From Oscillospiraceae bacterium (lineage in GTDB: Bacteria; Bacillota; Clostridia; Oscillospirales; Oscillospiraceae): DNA of 38,911 nucleotides. Position 1 is the stretch's first letter; every line of letters starts with the position of its first letter. The stretch spans positions 1 through 38,911 of the forward strand of contig JAGPMA010000021.1 of assembly GCA_018053145.1 (NCBI GenBank), written 5' to 3'. The translations under genes and the position numbers were made by a program. Under the pieces are notes generated by a model. It was given only the letters and a program-made list of their open reading frames with translations, did no database searches and had not been told where the DNA came from. Below are positions 1 through 8,334 of this stretch, in pieces.

Positions 1-17
1 TACGTAAAAACGGCACG

Positions 18-55
18 AAAAGACACGGCATTCGGTTAGGAATGCCGTGTCTTTT
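18..55 (-). terminator. Intrinsic terminator of xfp
   Basis: A perfect 16-bp stem (18-33 with 40-55) closes a 6-nt loop just past the phosphoketolase stop codon. Read on the minus strand, the stem ends in a T run and is followed by another T-rich stretch, as in a rho-independent terminator. The plus side is also T-rich, so it may work in both directions. Confidence 0.85.
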
Positions 56-73
56 CTTAATATTGTTTTACGA

Positions 74-2449
74 CTAGTCAATCCACTTCCAGTTTAGAAT
101 CTCTGGCAAATCCTGACCATTCTCAAAAATATACTGTTTGTGCTCAACGAGCTTGTCCTTCATCTTTTGGACAATCGACGCGCCGCGGTTGCCGAGCTGC
201 GGCAGACGGTAAACAACATCCATAACCAGATGAAACCTGTCGATATCGTTCTGAACACGCATATCGAAGGGGGTTGTAATCGTTCCCTCCTCCTTATAGC
301 CGCGGACATGGAGATTTTTGTTATGCCGGCGATAGGTAAGCTCATGCACCAGCGTCGCATAACCGTGGAAGGCAAAGACAATCGGTTTGTCTTTTGTAAA
401 GAGCATATCATAGTCCTCGTCGGTCAGTCCGTGGGGGTGCTCCGTATGGGGCTGCAAACGCATTAGGTCAACCACATTAATTACTCTTATTTTTACGTCC
501 GGCAAAGCCTTGCGCAATATCGTAACCGCGGCAAGCGTTTCGAGTGTCGGGGTATCGCCGCAGCAAGCCATAACAACATCCGGTTCCGCATCCTGGTCGT
601 TTGAAGCCCACTCCCAAATACCGATACCCTGTGTGCAGTGCTTTACTGCTTGCTCCATCGTAAGCCACTGAGGACGAGGGTGCTTCGAGGTTACCATTAC
701 ATTAACATAGTTCCGGCTCCTTATGCAGTGGTCAAAGGTTGTCAGCAGGCAGTTTGCATCCGGCGGAAGATATATGCGGACAACATCTGCCTTTTTGTTG
801 GCGACATGGTCAAGGAAGCCCGGGTCCTGATGTGTGAAGCCATTATGGTCCTGCTGCCATACGTTTGAGGATAAAATATAGTTAAGCGAGGCAATATCCT
901 GCCTCCACGGGAGCTGATTGCATACCTTCAGCCACTTTGCGTGCTGTGAAAACATGGAGTCAACTATGCGGATAAATGCCTCATAGCTGTTGAAAAAGCC
1001 GTGGCGTCCCGTCAGAAGATATCCCTCAAGCCAACCCTCGCACATATGCTCCGAGAGCATTGAGTCCATCACTCGCCCATCAGACGCGAGGAATTCGTCG
1101 TCCTCGGCTAATCCCGCGTTCCAGCACCTGCTTGTCTCTTCAAAAACCTTGGTCAGCCTGTTTGACATTGTTTCATCCGGTCCGAATATTCGGAAGTTTC
1201 TGCTGTCGCTGTTGAGCTCGAACACATCTCTTACAAAGCCGCCAAGCTCCGACATATCCTGAGCACTCACCGCTCCGGGAGCCGCTACCTCAACCGCATA
1301 ATCGCGGAAATCCGGCATTCGGAGGTCGCGGAGCAGAAGTCCGCCGTTTGCGTGCGGATTTGCACCCATGCGCCGGTTACCCTTCGGGGCAAGCTCTCGG
1401 ATTTCGGGAAGAAGCGTCCCGTCATCCATAAACAGCTCCCACGGCTTGTAGCTGCGAAGCCAACTCGCTAATATTTCAAGATGTGAGGGGTCATCCATCA
1501 AAACAGGAACCTGATGCGCTCGGAAAGAGCCCTCAACCTTATTGCCGCAGACCTCCTTAGGCCCCGTCCAGCCCTTTGGTGAACGAAGAACGATCATGGG
1601 CCAGACCGCCCTTGTCTTGTTGCCCTTTTCTCGCGCATTTTTGCGTATTTCAAGGATTTCGCAAACGGCCTTGTCAACTGTTTCAGCCATAAGCGCGTGC
1701 ATCGTCATCGGGTCGCTGCCTTCGACAAAATATGGCTTCCAGCCGCAACCCTCGAAAAATTTCTGTATTTCGTCGTGAGAAATACGTGAAAAAACCGTTG
1801 GGTTGCTGATTTTATACCCATTTAGATGCAGTATCGGCAGCACAGTTCCGTCTGTAACAGGGTTAATAAATTTGTTGGAATGCCACGCGGTTGCAAGCGG
1901 ACCCGTTTCCGCCTCTCCATCGCCAACCACACAGGCTGCTATCAGCTCGGGATTGTCCATGACTGCTCCGAACGCGTGGGAAAGGCTGTAGCCCAACTCT
2001 CCCCCCTCGTTGATGGAGCCGGGAACCTCCGGCGCGACATGGCTTGATGTACCGCCGGGGAAGGAAAACTGCTTGAAGAGCTTTTTCATGCCCTCCAAAT
2101 CTTGACTTACATTCGGATAAACCTCGCTGTAGCTGCCGTCAAGCCAGTCCTGCGCCAGCATGGCGTTTCCTCCGTGACCCGGCCCCGAAATATAAATCAT
2201 GTCCAAATCATATTGGTTAATTGCGCGGTTCAAATGCGTATAGATGAAGTTCTGCCCAGGAACAGTTCCCCAGTGGCCCACGATTTTCTTTTTGACGTGC
2301 TCGGGCTTAAGCTCTTCCTTTAGAAGCGGATTTTCCAGCAAATAAAGCTGGCAGGCGGAAAGATAGTTTGCGGCCCGCCACCATGCGTCGAGCTTGTTCA
2401 AAAGCTCAGAAGAAGCGGCTGTTTCTTTCGATTCATATCCTTTTTTCAT
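74..2449 (-). CDS. xfp: Xylulose-5-phosphate/fructose-6-phosphate phosphoketolase
   Basis: Thiamine-diphosphate enzyme that splits xylulose 5-phosphate (often also fructose 6-phosphate) with phosphate into acetyl phosphate and an aldose phosphate; cytoplasmic. The 791-residue length is usual for the family. Visible landmarks are GHWGT (58-62), GPGHGGN (89-95), the [20 protein letters not shown] block (136-155) and the ThDP-binding GDGEAETG (176-183). The frame is open to a TTG at 2473, but the ATG at 2449 follows a GGAAAGGG ribosome binding site and gives the natural N-terminus, so it was chosen. It is transcribed alone, with a strong terminator behind it and a 390-bp regulatory region in front. 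Substrate preference (X5P alone or dual) cannot be read from the sequence. Confidence 0.96.
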   Translation of the reverse strand: MKKGYESKETAASSELLNKLDAWWRAANYLSACQLYLLENPLLKEELKPEHVKKKIVGHWGTVPGQNFIYTHLNRAINQYDLDMIYISGPGHGGNAMLAQDWLDGSYSEVYPNVSQDLEGMKKLFKQFSFPGGTSSHVAPEVPGSINEGGELGYSLSHAFGAVMDNPELIAACVVGDGEAETGPLATAWHSNKFINPVTDGTVLPILHLNGYKISNPTVFSRISHDEIQKFFEGCGWKPYFVEGSDPMTMHALMAETVDKAVCEILEIRKNAREKGNKTRAVWPMIVLRSPKGWTGPKEVCGNKVEGSFRAHQVPVLMDDPSHLEILASWLRSYKPWELFMDDGTLLPEIRELAPKGNRRMGANPHANGGLLLRDLRMPDFRDYAVEVAAPGAVSAQDMSELGGFVRDVFELNSDSRNFRIFGPDETMSNRLTKVFEETSRCWNAGLAEDDEFLASDGRVMDSMLSEHMCEGWLEGYLLTGRHGFFNSYEAFIRIVDSMFSQHAKWLKVCNQLPWRQDIASLNYILSSNVWQQDHNGFTHQDPGFLDHVANKKADVVRIYLPPDANCLLTTFDHCIRSRNYVNVMVTSKHPRPQWLTMEQAVKHCTQGIGIWEWASNDQDAEPDVVMACCGDTPTLETLAAVTILRKALPDVKIRVINVVDLMRLQPHTEHPHGLTDEDYDMLFTKDKPIVFAFHGYATLVHELTYRRHNKNLHVRGYKEEGTITTPFDMRVQNDIDRFHLVMDVVYRLPQLGNRGASIVQKMKDKLVEHKQYIFENGQDLPEILNWKWID

Positions 2450-2560
2450 CGTTTTGCACCCTTTCCTTGTCAAAATAATTTTTAAAAATCATTTATGTTA
2501 TTATTTCCTACAATTCAGTATATATCACAAATAGCTCCAATAATAAAGCGAATATCGAAA

Positions 2561-2593
2561 TTTGTACCACATGTTACATACATTTGGTACAAA
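2561..2593. promoter_or_regulatory. Palindromic operator candidate upstream of xfp
   Basis: Two perfect 9-bp arms, TTTGTACCA (2561-2569) and TGGTACAAA (2585-2593), are separated by 15 bp, about 110 bp upstream of the xfp start. The size and symmetry suit a dimeric repressor or activator site. No regulator gene is adjacent, so its identity is unknown. Confidence 0.45.
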
Positions 2594-2667
2594 CAACAAA
2601 ATAAGCGCACCAGAATTATGCAATACAGCAAACTCAGATGCGCTCGCAAAAATTATTTTAATTTTTT

Positions 2668-2714
2668 AAAAAAACAACCCCCATGGAGGCTTGTGCAGCC
2701 TTTTGGGGGGTGTT
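2668..2714 (-). terminator. Strong terminator between radical SAM gene and xfp
   Basis: Read on the minus strand, a C-rich arm (complement of 2705-2714) pairs with a G-rich arm (complement of 2675-2682). Inside it is a second 5-bp stem (687-691 with 697-701 in the 2600-2700 block), and an uninterrupted run of seven T follows. It ends either the radical SAM transcript or a short independent RNA that starts near 2800. Confidence 0.75.
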
Positions 2715-2757
2715 ATACTCCAGTTATCAAACAAAAACTCCTTATCATGTGTCCTCC

Positions 2758-2802
2758 TATGTGCATATGCGGCGGAATGCGGATCCGTTGCATATGCACA
2801 TA
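2758..2802. repeat. 13-bp perfect inverted repeat
   Basis: The arms 2758-2770 and 2790-2802 are perfectly complementary (TATGTGCATATGC and its reverse complement) around a 19-nt loop. On the minus strand the repeat ends directly at an AGGAGG sequence followed by an ATG. In RNA it would be a stable hairpin next to a ribosome binding site. Function is not known. Confidence 0.6.
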
Positions 2803-2842
2803 CGAATTATATACGCCTTTTGCAAAAAAGGTTATGAACGGC

Positions 2843-3715
2843 TCAGAACCCACGGAATTTGTTGGGTCTGAGCATTTTTTCATCACTCATTGCTCTATGT
2901 ACCTGCGCCAAAAGCCGCTGTCTGTCCTGTGGCAGCGTCCCCTTTAAAACCAGGCGATTGGACGCATGGTTTGAGCGAATTACGCAGTCTTTTTCGCAGA
3001 CAGCGTGATTCAGGATAAGTTCCAGCTCCTTCATAACCTCATCCATGGTCAACTGCTCAAATTTTCCACTTTGAACATCCACATCCAACGGCGAACCGGG
3101 CGCAAGCATCAGGGTTAACAGTCCGGCATAAGAAGCGCCCATTGCACCTATCATTTTTCCGGTTTCAACCGCGTGTTCCTGCATCAGCGCTCTCCCACCC
3201 AAGCCCGAAATAAAGGTCACCGAAACGGGGATTCCAACGCTTTCCGCGCGGTGCACTGCATCAATCATTTCCTCGGGTGTTTCACCCTTGTTGACTCTTT
3301 TCAGCACCTCTGTAGAGCCTGACTCCGCCCCGAGATAGATTATCCCAAGCCCTGCGTCTTTCAATTTAAGCAGCTCTTCATCGCTTTTTCTAAGCACATT
3401 ATCCGCCCTGCCATAAATGCCCACTCGAGTGCATTCGGGAAAGATTGCCCTGACCGCGCCGAGGAGCGGCAAAAGCTTTTCGGTGGCAAGGCACAGCGCA
3501 TCGCCGTCTGCGAAAAAAATGCGCTCTACACGAGGGTTTTCTCTCCGTGCCTCCTGTAAATCACGAAATACGTCCTCAAACGGACGCACTCGGAACTTTT
3601 TATCCGCATACATGGGACAAAAGGTACAGCCGTTATGCGAGCACCCAATTGTCACCTGAATAATCAGACTGTACGCCTCGCTTGGCGGTCTGTAAACGCT
3701 TCCCTCATATTGCAT
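2843..3715 (-). CDS. Radical SAM protein
   Basis: A 290-residue iron-sulfur enzyme of the radical SAM superfamily. The cluster-binding cysteines are C25, C30 and C33 in GCSHNGCTFCPMY. This CX4CX2C spacing, not the usual CX3CX2C, is typical of one uncharacterised subfamily. Further landmarks are the FADGDALCL block, the GAESGS strand (radical SAM motif near the SAM site) and SVTFISGLGG. No accessory domain is visible, so the substrate cannot be named. The gene starts 35 bp downstream of the Gx-transporter-like gene and probably belongs to the same transcript. Its last codons form a hairpin with a bulged A (2841-2873) that overlaps the stop codon. Confidence 0.88.
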   Translation of the reverse strand: MQYEGSVYRPPSEAYSLIIQVTIGCSHNGCTFCPMYADKKFRVRPFEDVFRDLQEARRENPRVERIFFADGDALCLATEKLLPLLGAVRAIFPECTRVGIYGRADNVLRKSDEELLKLKDAGLGIIYLGAESGSTEVLKRVNKGETPEEMIDAVHRAESVGIPVSVTFISGLGGRALMQEHAVETGKMIGAMGASYAGLLTLMLAPGSPLDVDVQSGKFEQLTMDEVMKELELILNHAVCEKDCVIRSNHASNRLVLKGTLPQDRQRLLAQVHRAMSDEKMLRPNKFRGF

Positions 3716-3750
3716 GGTTTATTCTCCTTTGCAGGTATACAATGTGGCTA

Positions 3751-4257
3751 TTATGCCTTTTTTTGCTTTATTCGGTCTATCAGAAGCCCGGAAACAACTC
3801 CGATTGCAATGCCGGCAAGCGTTCCTGAAACGAAGAGCACCGGCAGGTAATAAACAATTTGCTTCGTTTCCAGAAGCAGCATCGCACAGAGTATCTGCCC
3901 GATATTGTGTGCAATGCCTCCGCCGATTCCGACTCCCACGGGGCTGAAGCGCTTTGTTTTGATTAGCAGCAGCATAATAATAAAGCTCAACATTGCGCCC
4001 GACAGACTATATGCCAGAGTAAAAGTGTTCCCGAACATAAAGGTCATCAGCAGGACGCGCAGAATTGAGATAACGAAGGCTTCAGCTTTCCCAAGTCTGT
4101 AGAGAGCAAAGACAACAACGATATTTGCAAGACCCAGCTTTATGCCCGGTACAGCGAAGGAAAACGGTATTAGAACTTCAACATAGCTTAGTACCATAGC
4201 AAGCGCGATAAGAAGCCCGTATTCGGCAATTTGTTTACCCTTTAGACGTTTTTTCAT
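3751..4257 (-). CDS. Gx transporter family membrane protein (HepA/heptaprenyl-diphosphate-synthase component I-like)
   Basis: A 168-residue integral membrane protein with about five hydrophobic segments. It belongs to the family long labelled heptaprenyl diphosphate synthase component I and now usually called Gx transporter. The family signature appears as the N-terminal AxxxALAMVLSYVE segment, the PGIKLGLANIVVVFALY stretch and a glycine-rich VGVGIGGGIAHNIGQ. The start overlaps the stop of the NusG-domain gene by 4 bp, so the two are translationally coupled. Members are often found beside NusG-domain-II proteins, apbE and rnf or flavin-based electron-transfer genes, which matches this setting. 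A role in quinone or flavin-linked electron transfer is inference; no catalytic residue is evident. Confidence 0.85.
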   Translation of the reverse strand: MKKRLKGKQIAEYGLLIALAMVLSYVEVLIPFSFAVPGIKLGLANIVVVFALYRLGKAEAFVISILRVLLMTFMFGNTFTLAYSLSGAMLSFIIMLLLIKTKRFSPVGVGIGGGIAHNIGQILCAMLLLETKQIVYYLPVLFVSGTLAGIAIGVVSGLLIDRIKQKKA

Positions 4258-4622
4258 TTTGCCACCGCGTCGTAATCCGACTGCTTGCCGCCCTTGACCT
4301 CAACGACAACCTTATTCGGCAGGCAAATAATGCTCTGTCCGTCAAAGCTGATTTTTCCCTGATTGACGCAGAGCTTGTCCGGGCAGGAGGCTTCCGCGAT
4401 TTGCGCCTCACCGTCTTTGATGACGAGCAGATTATACTTTTCGCCTTCACCGATGCGTATTTCCGCGTCCTTATCCAGCGGATACTCGCCGAAAAGCTCA
4501 CCGTCCACAGTAACCATCACGGACGCGCCCTCGCTTTGGGTCAAACGAATACCAACCCACAAAAGCGCAGCGAGGACAATAACAAGCGCCGCAAGCATTA
4601 TATCGTTTTTGTGCTTTGCCAC
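4254..4622 (-). CDS. NusG domain II-containing protein
   Basis: A 122-residue protein with one N-terminal membrane anchor (about residues 8-25) and an extracytoplasmic beta domain of the NusG domain II type. The domain contains a conserved CPDKLCVNQGKIS motif with two cysteines and a later SIICLPNKVVVEVKG strand. Translation starts with GTG at 4622 behind CGGAG. Proteins like this recur with Gx-transporter-like proteins and ApbE next to Rnf or extracellular electron-transfer systems. It is not the transcription factor NusG, which lacks the anchor and has a KOW domain. Its biochemical role is unknown. Confidence 0.85.
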   Translation of the reverse strand: MAKHKNDIMLAALVIVLAALLWVGIRLTQSEGASVMVTVDGELFGEYPLDKDAEIRIGEGEKYNLLVIKDGEAQIAEASCPDKLCVNQGKISFDGQSIICLPNKVVVEVKGGKQSDYDAVAK

Positions 4623-4653
4623 GGTCTCCGCCCCCTTTTTTACGTTTTCCTGT

Positions 4654-4682
4654 ATCTTACTTCAAATGTTCCAAATTGTAAA
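4654..4682 (-). promoter_or_regulatory. Sigma-A-type promoter of the NusG/Gx/radical SAM unit
   Basis: On the minus strand TTTACA (4677-4682) and TAAGAT (4654-4659) are separated by exactly 17 bp, about 30 bp before the GTG start. The -35 box overlaps the edge of the rnfB terminator hairpin, so the two transcription units abut. Confidence 0.6.
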
Positions 4683-4718
4683 TAAAGCTCCGACTTTTTT
4701 AAAAGACGGAGCTTTATT
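4681..4718 (-). terminator. Terminator of the rnf operon
   Basis: A perfect 12-bp stem (4681-4692 with 4707-4718) lies 10 bp past the rnfB stop. On the minus strand it ends in ATT followed by TACAATTTGG. It is moderately T-rich on the plus side, so it may be bidirectional. Confidence 0.65.
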
Positions 4719-4727
4719 ATTTTTGGT

Positions 4728-5552
4728 TTAGTTTTGTTCCATGCGGTGTATTCCGCTGAAATCCCCCACCATTATGCAGTGGGTCGGACAAACCTCCGCG
4801 CAGTGACCGCAGTTGGTGCACTTATCATAGTCGATCTGTGCCAGATTGTTCAGCACAGTAACCGCACCGACAGGACATTCCTTTTCGCACTTTTTGCAGG
4901 CGATGCAGCCGTGACTGCATTCTTTCCTTGTAATTGCTCCCTTTTCGGTGTTGCTACAGGTGACAAGCACCTTTTCAACATCCGGCATAATCGAAATTAG
5001 CTTGTTCGGACATACAGCCGCGCACATTCCGCAGCCGATGCAAAGGCGGGTATTGACATGAGCAATGCCATTTTCAAGGCAAATTGCGTTTTGCGGGCAC
5101 ACCTTTGCGCAGTCCCCCAGCCCCATACAGCCAAAGGTGCATTTCCCGATTCCGCCGAATAGCAGCTTGGCGGCTTTGCAGCTCTCAATGCCCTGATAGT
5201 CCATTTTGTCAGAGGTAACAGTGCAGTCCCCCTTACATTTAATTACGGCAACCTGCTCCACCACGTCCTCGAACGCGACACCGAGAAGTTCGCTGAGCTT
5301 TTGGGAAACGCCGTCTGCGCCGGGAACACAAAGATTTGTTTTTACGCCTTCGTCCTCGATGAGGGCGTGCGCGTAGCCGTCGCAGCCTGCATAGCCGCAA
5401 GCCCCACAGTTAGCGCCCGGCAAAGCTTCACGAATTGCAGGGAAGCGCTCGTCCTCCTTAACCGCCATAACCTTTGAGGCAACAGCGAGCATAACGGCAC
5501 AAATGATGCCGATTGCCGTGACTGAAATAATTGCAATTATAATTCCATCCAT
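4728..5552 (-). CDS. rnfB: Rnf complex subunit RnfB (ferredoxin-side iron-sulfur protein)
   Basis: A 274-residue subunit that receives electrons from reduced ferredoxin in the membrane Rnf complex (ferredoxin:NAD oxidoreductase coupled to ion export). An N-terminal membrane helix (about 1-25) is followed by the RnfB-type cluster GANCGACGYAGCDGYA near residue 47. After it come four cysteine clusters in ferredoxin style: CTFGCMGLGDCAKVCP, CIGCGMCAAVCP, CSHGCIACKKCEKECP and CTNCGHCAEVCP. The high cluster number is normal for clostridial and acetogen RnfB. It is the last gene of the operon, 12 bp after rnfA, and is followed by a terminator. Confidence 0.97.
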   Translation of the reverse strand: MDGIIIAIISVTAIGIICAVMLAVASKVMAVKEDERFPAIREALPGANCGACGYAGCDGYAHALIEDEGVKTNLCVPGADGVSQKLSELLGVAFEDVVEQVAVIKCKGDCTVTSDKMDYQGIESCKAAKLLFGGIGKCTFGCMGLGDCAKVCPQNAICLENGIAHVNTRLCIGCGMCAAVCPNKLISIMPDVEKVLVTCSNTEKGAITRKECSHGCIACKKCEKECPVGAVTVLNNLAQIDYDKCTNCGHCAEVCPTHCIMVGDFSGIHRMEQN

Positions 5553-5564
5553 TCTTCTGCCCCC

Positions 5565-6179
5565 CTATTTAAACAGGTTCTCTATAACTCCGGCAAAGCC
5601 GAAGAAAGAGACAGAAACGATGGACGCTGCAACTAAGGTGATGGGCAAACCCTCAAATGCTTTTGGAGTTTCAGCACCTTCCATTCGTGAGCGGACGCCC
5701 GAAAACAGTACCATCGCAAGGAAAAAGCCAAGACCGGAGCCGAGTGAGTTTATCATAGAGGAAGTAAAATCATAGTTTTCGCTGATATTGAGAATCGTAA
5801 CGCCCAAAACAGCGCAGTTTGTCGTAATAAGTGGCAAATACACGCCCAAAGACGCATGCAGCGAGGGAATATACTTTTTAAGAATAATCTCAACAAGCTG
5901 TACAAGCGCCGCAATAACAAGAATGAAAACTATGGTCTGTAAATACTCCAGCCCTCTGGGATTGAGAAGATAGTACTGAATTGGCCATGTAACTGCCGTG
6001 GCTAAAAGCATTACAAAGATAACTGCAATACTCATTCCTGTCGCTTGGTCAAGCTTTTTTGAAACTCCCAGAAACGGGCAGATTCCCAAGAACTTCTGCA
6101 AAACATAGTTGTTTACAAAAACAGCGGACATCAAAAGGACAACCAGCCCTTTAAAATCCAAATGAATCAATCCATCCAT
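5565..6179 (-). CDS. rnfA: Rnf complex subunit RnfA
   Basis: A 204-residue integral membrane subunit with six predicted helices. It is homologous to RnfE and NqrE and helps form the ion-translocating core around an intramembrane iron-sulfur cluster. The family motifs NNYVLQKFLGICPFLGVSKK (residues 24-43, with the conserved cysteine) and LPLITTNCAVLGVTI (second conserved cysteine) are present. The start codon overlaps the rnfE stop, indicating translational coupling. Confidence 0.97.
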   Translation of the reverse strand: MDGLIHLDFKGLVVLLMSAVFVNNYVLQKFLGICPFLGVSKKLDQATGMSIAVIFVMLLATAVTWPIQYYLLNPRGLEYLQTIVFILVIAALVQLVEIILKKYIPSLHASLGVYLPLITTNCAVLGVTILNISENYDFTSSMINSLGSGLGFFLAMVLFSGVRSRMEGAETPKAFEGLPITLVAASIVSVSFFGFAGVIENLFK

Positions 6180-6865
6180 CAGACTTCACTCTCCTTTCCG
6201 CATTCAGCTTGTTTCAGCTTCCCGCAGGCAGCGGCAGAAGGGCAGCCGTTGCAGCCGAAGTCAGTCTTTTTTATTGCTTTTCCCTTGCTGATTTTGTTAA
6301 CAACAGCAATCAGGCAACCGAACACGAAAAATCCGCCCGGCGCAAGGGTCATAATTGAAATGTTGTTGTCGATCAGAACAGGTATCTCCATGCCGAACCA
6401 TGTTCCGCTTCCAAGCACCTCACGAATCGACGCCATGACGAAAAGCGTGAGCGTAAATCCTAGCCCCATTCCAATGCCATCCAGCGCGGAGTCTATCACC
6501 GTGTTCTTGTTTGCGAACATCTCGGCGCGTCCGAGAATGATGCAGTTGACGACGATTAGCGGTAAATAGATTCCCAAGCTTTCGTTGAGTGCCGGCGCAA
6601 ACGCCCGTACCAGCATCTGAACGACAGTTACGAAGCCGGCAATAAGCACGATGTAGCAAGGAATACGCACCTTGTCGGGAATTACCTTGCGAAGAGCGGC
6701 AATCGCTATATTAGAGCCAATCAGAACGGCTGTTGCCGCAAGTCCCATTCCGATTGCGTTTGATGCCTGTGTGGAAACGGCAAGTGTCGGACAGGTGCCC
6801 AGCACGAGAACAAGAACAGGATTTTCTTTGATTAAGCCGTTAAGCAGTAATCTCAGCTTTTTCAT
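6179..6865 (-). CDS. rnfE: Rnf complex subunit RnfE
   Basis: A 228-residue membrane subunit paralogous to RnfA and homologous to NqrD. It carries NPVLVLVLGTCPTLAVST near the N-terminus and LPLIVVNCIILGRAE in the middle; the two cysteines ligate the membrane cluster shared with RnfA. An added hydrophilic C-terminal tail of about 27 residues contains four cysteines (C205, C208, C214, C222) in a CX2CX5CX7C pattern, suggestive of metal or cluster binding. Spacing to rnfG is zero: the rnfG stop directly abuts the ATG. Confidence 0.97.
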   Translation of the reverse strand: MKKLRLLLNGLIKENPVLVLVLGTCPTLAVSTQASNAIGMGLAATAVLIGSNIAIAALRKVIPDKVRIPCYIVLIAGFVTVVQMLVRAFAPALNESLGIYLPLIVVNCIILGRAEMFANKNTVIDSALDGIGMGLGFTLTLFVMASIREVLGSGTWFGMEIPVLIDNNISIMTLAPGGFFVFGCLIAVVNKISKGKAIKKTDFGCNGCPSAAACGKLKQAECGKESEV

Positions 6866-7396
6866 CTATTCCGCCTCCTTTGCTATTTCAAAGGCCGTAA
6901 ATGCGTCTTTGATTGCATTAATATATGGTCTTGAAGAAATTGTCGCACCTGATATTGTTGCAACCCCCTCAAGAGAAGCATCTTTTCCATTAAACTGCGA
7001 TCTGAACTCTGTCTGTGTAATTCTAGTCCCCAGTCCTTTTGTTTCTGATTGAGAAAGGGTATTGGTATCGGTAATCTTTCCATCTTTGTCTATGCCGCAG
7101 ATTAGTTTAATCGTTCCGCCATAGCCCTTTGTACTAAGCATAAAAACATAGCCTGCGCCGTTATCAGCCTTATAAACCTCTGTCACTGCGGACGGCAGGC
7201 CCGTAAGCTCTAAAAGTGTGAAGGAGTCTGCTTCCGGAAGAACCTCAATTCGCGCCTGCTCCGCCTTAACCCTTTCAGCCTCAGCTATGATAGGGGCCGT
7301 TTTTTCGTTTGTAAACGCCAATGCTGCGGAAATAACAAGGCAAATCAGTGTTAAAACCAGTATGGGTTTTACAAAATCTTGTCCGACATTTTTCAT
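6866..7396 (-). CDS. rnfG: Rnf complex subunit RnfG (covalent FMN protein)
   Basis: A 176-residue subunit with one N-terminal membrane helix (about 10-28) and an extracytoplasmic FMN-binding domain. The flavinylation motif SGAT is present, with the FMN-accepting threonine near residue 152 (ATISGATISS). The motif GLGTRI just upstream is also typical. FMN attachment needs ApbE, encoded divergently at the other end of the operon. The start overlaps the rnfD stop as ATGA. Confidence 0.96.
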   Translation of the reverse strand: MKNVGQDFVKPILVLTLICLVISAALAFTNEKTAPIIAEAERVKAEQARIEVLPEADSFTLLELTGLPSAVTEVYKADNGAGYVFMLSTKGYGGTIKLICGIDKDGKITDTNTLSQSETKGLGTRITQTEFRSQFNGKDASLEGVATISGATISSRPYINAIKDAFTAFEIAKEAE

Positions 7397-8334
7397 GCTT
7401 TAACACCTCCAAGCGGTTTCTTACGTGTCGCCTTAGAGATATAGGGTGTGAGTATGTTCATCAGCAGGATGGAGAACGAGACGCCCTCGGGATAATTGCC
7501 CCAGACTCTGATGAGCACCGTAATAAGTCCGCAGCCCACGCCGAAAATAATGCGTCCCCAATCTGTGTTCGGAGTTGTCGAATAGTCTGTCGCCATGAAA
7601 AACGCTCCGATAAGAAGTCCGCCGGATAGTAGCTGATATTCAGGCTGCTTGCCGAGCAAAAACGTAAGCAGGAGCACCGTTCCTATAAACGCAACCGGTG
7701 TATGCCAGGAAATAACACGGCGAACAAGCAGGTATATTCCGCCGATGACAAGCGCAATTGCGCTGGTTTCGCCAAGACAGCCGCCACGTACTCCGAGAAT
7801 CATGTTTGTAAGCGAAGGAAGCATCCCGCTGCCTTCCGTGCCCTTGAGCAGGACAAGGGGTGTTGCACTGGATACAACGTCTGTCGCGCCAGAGATGGCA
7901 TTGGGTATAGCCCAAGTTGTCATTGTTTGCGAAAACGCAATGAGCATGATGATACGCGCTGTGATTGCGGGGTTCGCAAAATTCTGTCCGATGCCGCCAA
8001 AAAGCTGCTTTACAACGATAATGGCGACCAAGCTTCCGAACGCCGCCTGCCACAGCGGGATTCCAACAGGAAGGTTGTATGCCAGAAGAACGCCGGTTAC
8101 GACGGCGGATAAATCACCTATGGTGTTTGGCTTTTTAACGGTTTTCTCAAAGGCCCACTCGCCGCCGACCGCGAAGACAACGCAAACTGCGGTTACAACA
8201 AACGCACGAAATCCGAAAATCAAAACAGACGCGATAAGAGCCGGGACAAGGGCAATAAGCACATCGCGCATGATTGTAGTCGTGCTCGCATTGTCCTTTA
8301 TATGAGGAGAAACCGATACTGTCATATTACTCAT
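7393..8334 (-). CDS. rnfD: Rnf complex subunit RnfD (covalent FMN protein)
   Basis: A 313-residue polytopic membrane protein homologous to NqrB. The covalent FMN site is visible as DVVSSATPL (residues 152-160; threonine 158), fitting the Dxx(S/T)(G/S)AT pattern used by ApbE. The start at 8334 follows GGAGGAG and overlaps the rnfC stop (ATGA). It forms much of the membrane electron path between RnfC and RnfG. Confidence 0.97.
   Translation of the reverse strand: MSNMTVSVSPHIKDNASTTTIMRDVLIALVPALIASVLIFGFRAFVVTAVCVVFAVGGEWAFEKTVKKPNTIGDLSAVVTGVLLAYNLPVGIPLWQAAFGSLVAIIVVKQLFGGIGQNFANPAITARIIMLIAFSQTMTTWAIPNAISGATDVVSSATPLVLLKGTEGSGMLPSLTNMILGVRGGCLGETSAIALVIGGIYLLVRRVISWHTPVAFIGTVLLLTFLLGKQPEYQLLSGGLLIGAFFMATDYSTTPNTDWGRIIFGVGCGLITVLIRVWGNYPEGVSFSILLMNILTPYISKATRKKPLGGVKA

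Larger units (their letters stand above)
2450..2842. other. Long intergenic region upstream of xfp
   Basis: No conserved protein-coding gene is seen in these 393 bases. They hold the xfp ribosome binding site, a palindromic operator candidate at 2561-2593, a minus-strand terminator at 2668-2714, a possible 11-codon minus-strand ORF (2716-2751) with AGGAGG in front, and a 13-bp inverted repeat at 2758-2802. A minus-strand TATAAT box lies at 2806-2811 without a convincing -35 hexamer. Confidence 0.7.

Noticed and set aside
2495..2947. Open plus-strand frame of 150 codons over the xfp upstream region
   Set aside because: It crosses several hairpins and the radical SAM 3' end, has no ribosome binding site and has cysteine/proline-rich nonsense composition.
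7649..8305. Plus-strand 218-codon frame
   Set aside because: It lies wholly antisense to the conserved rnfD gene and has no ribosome binding site.
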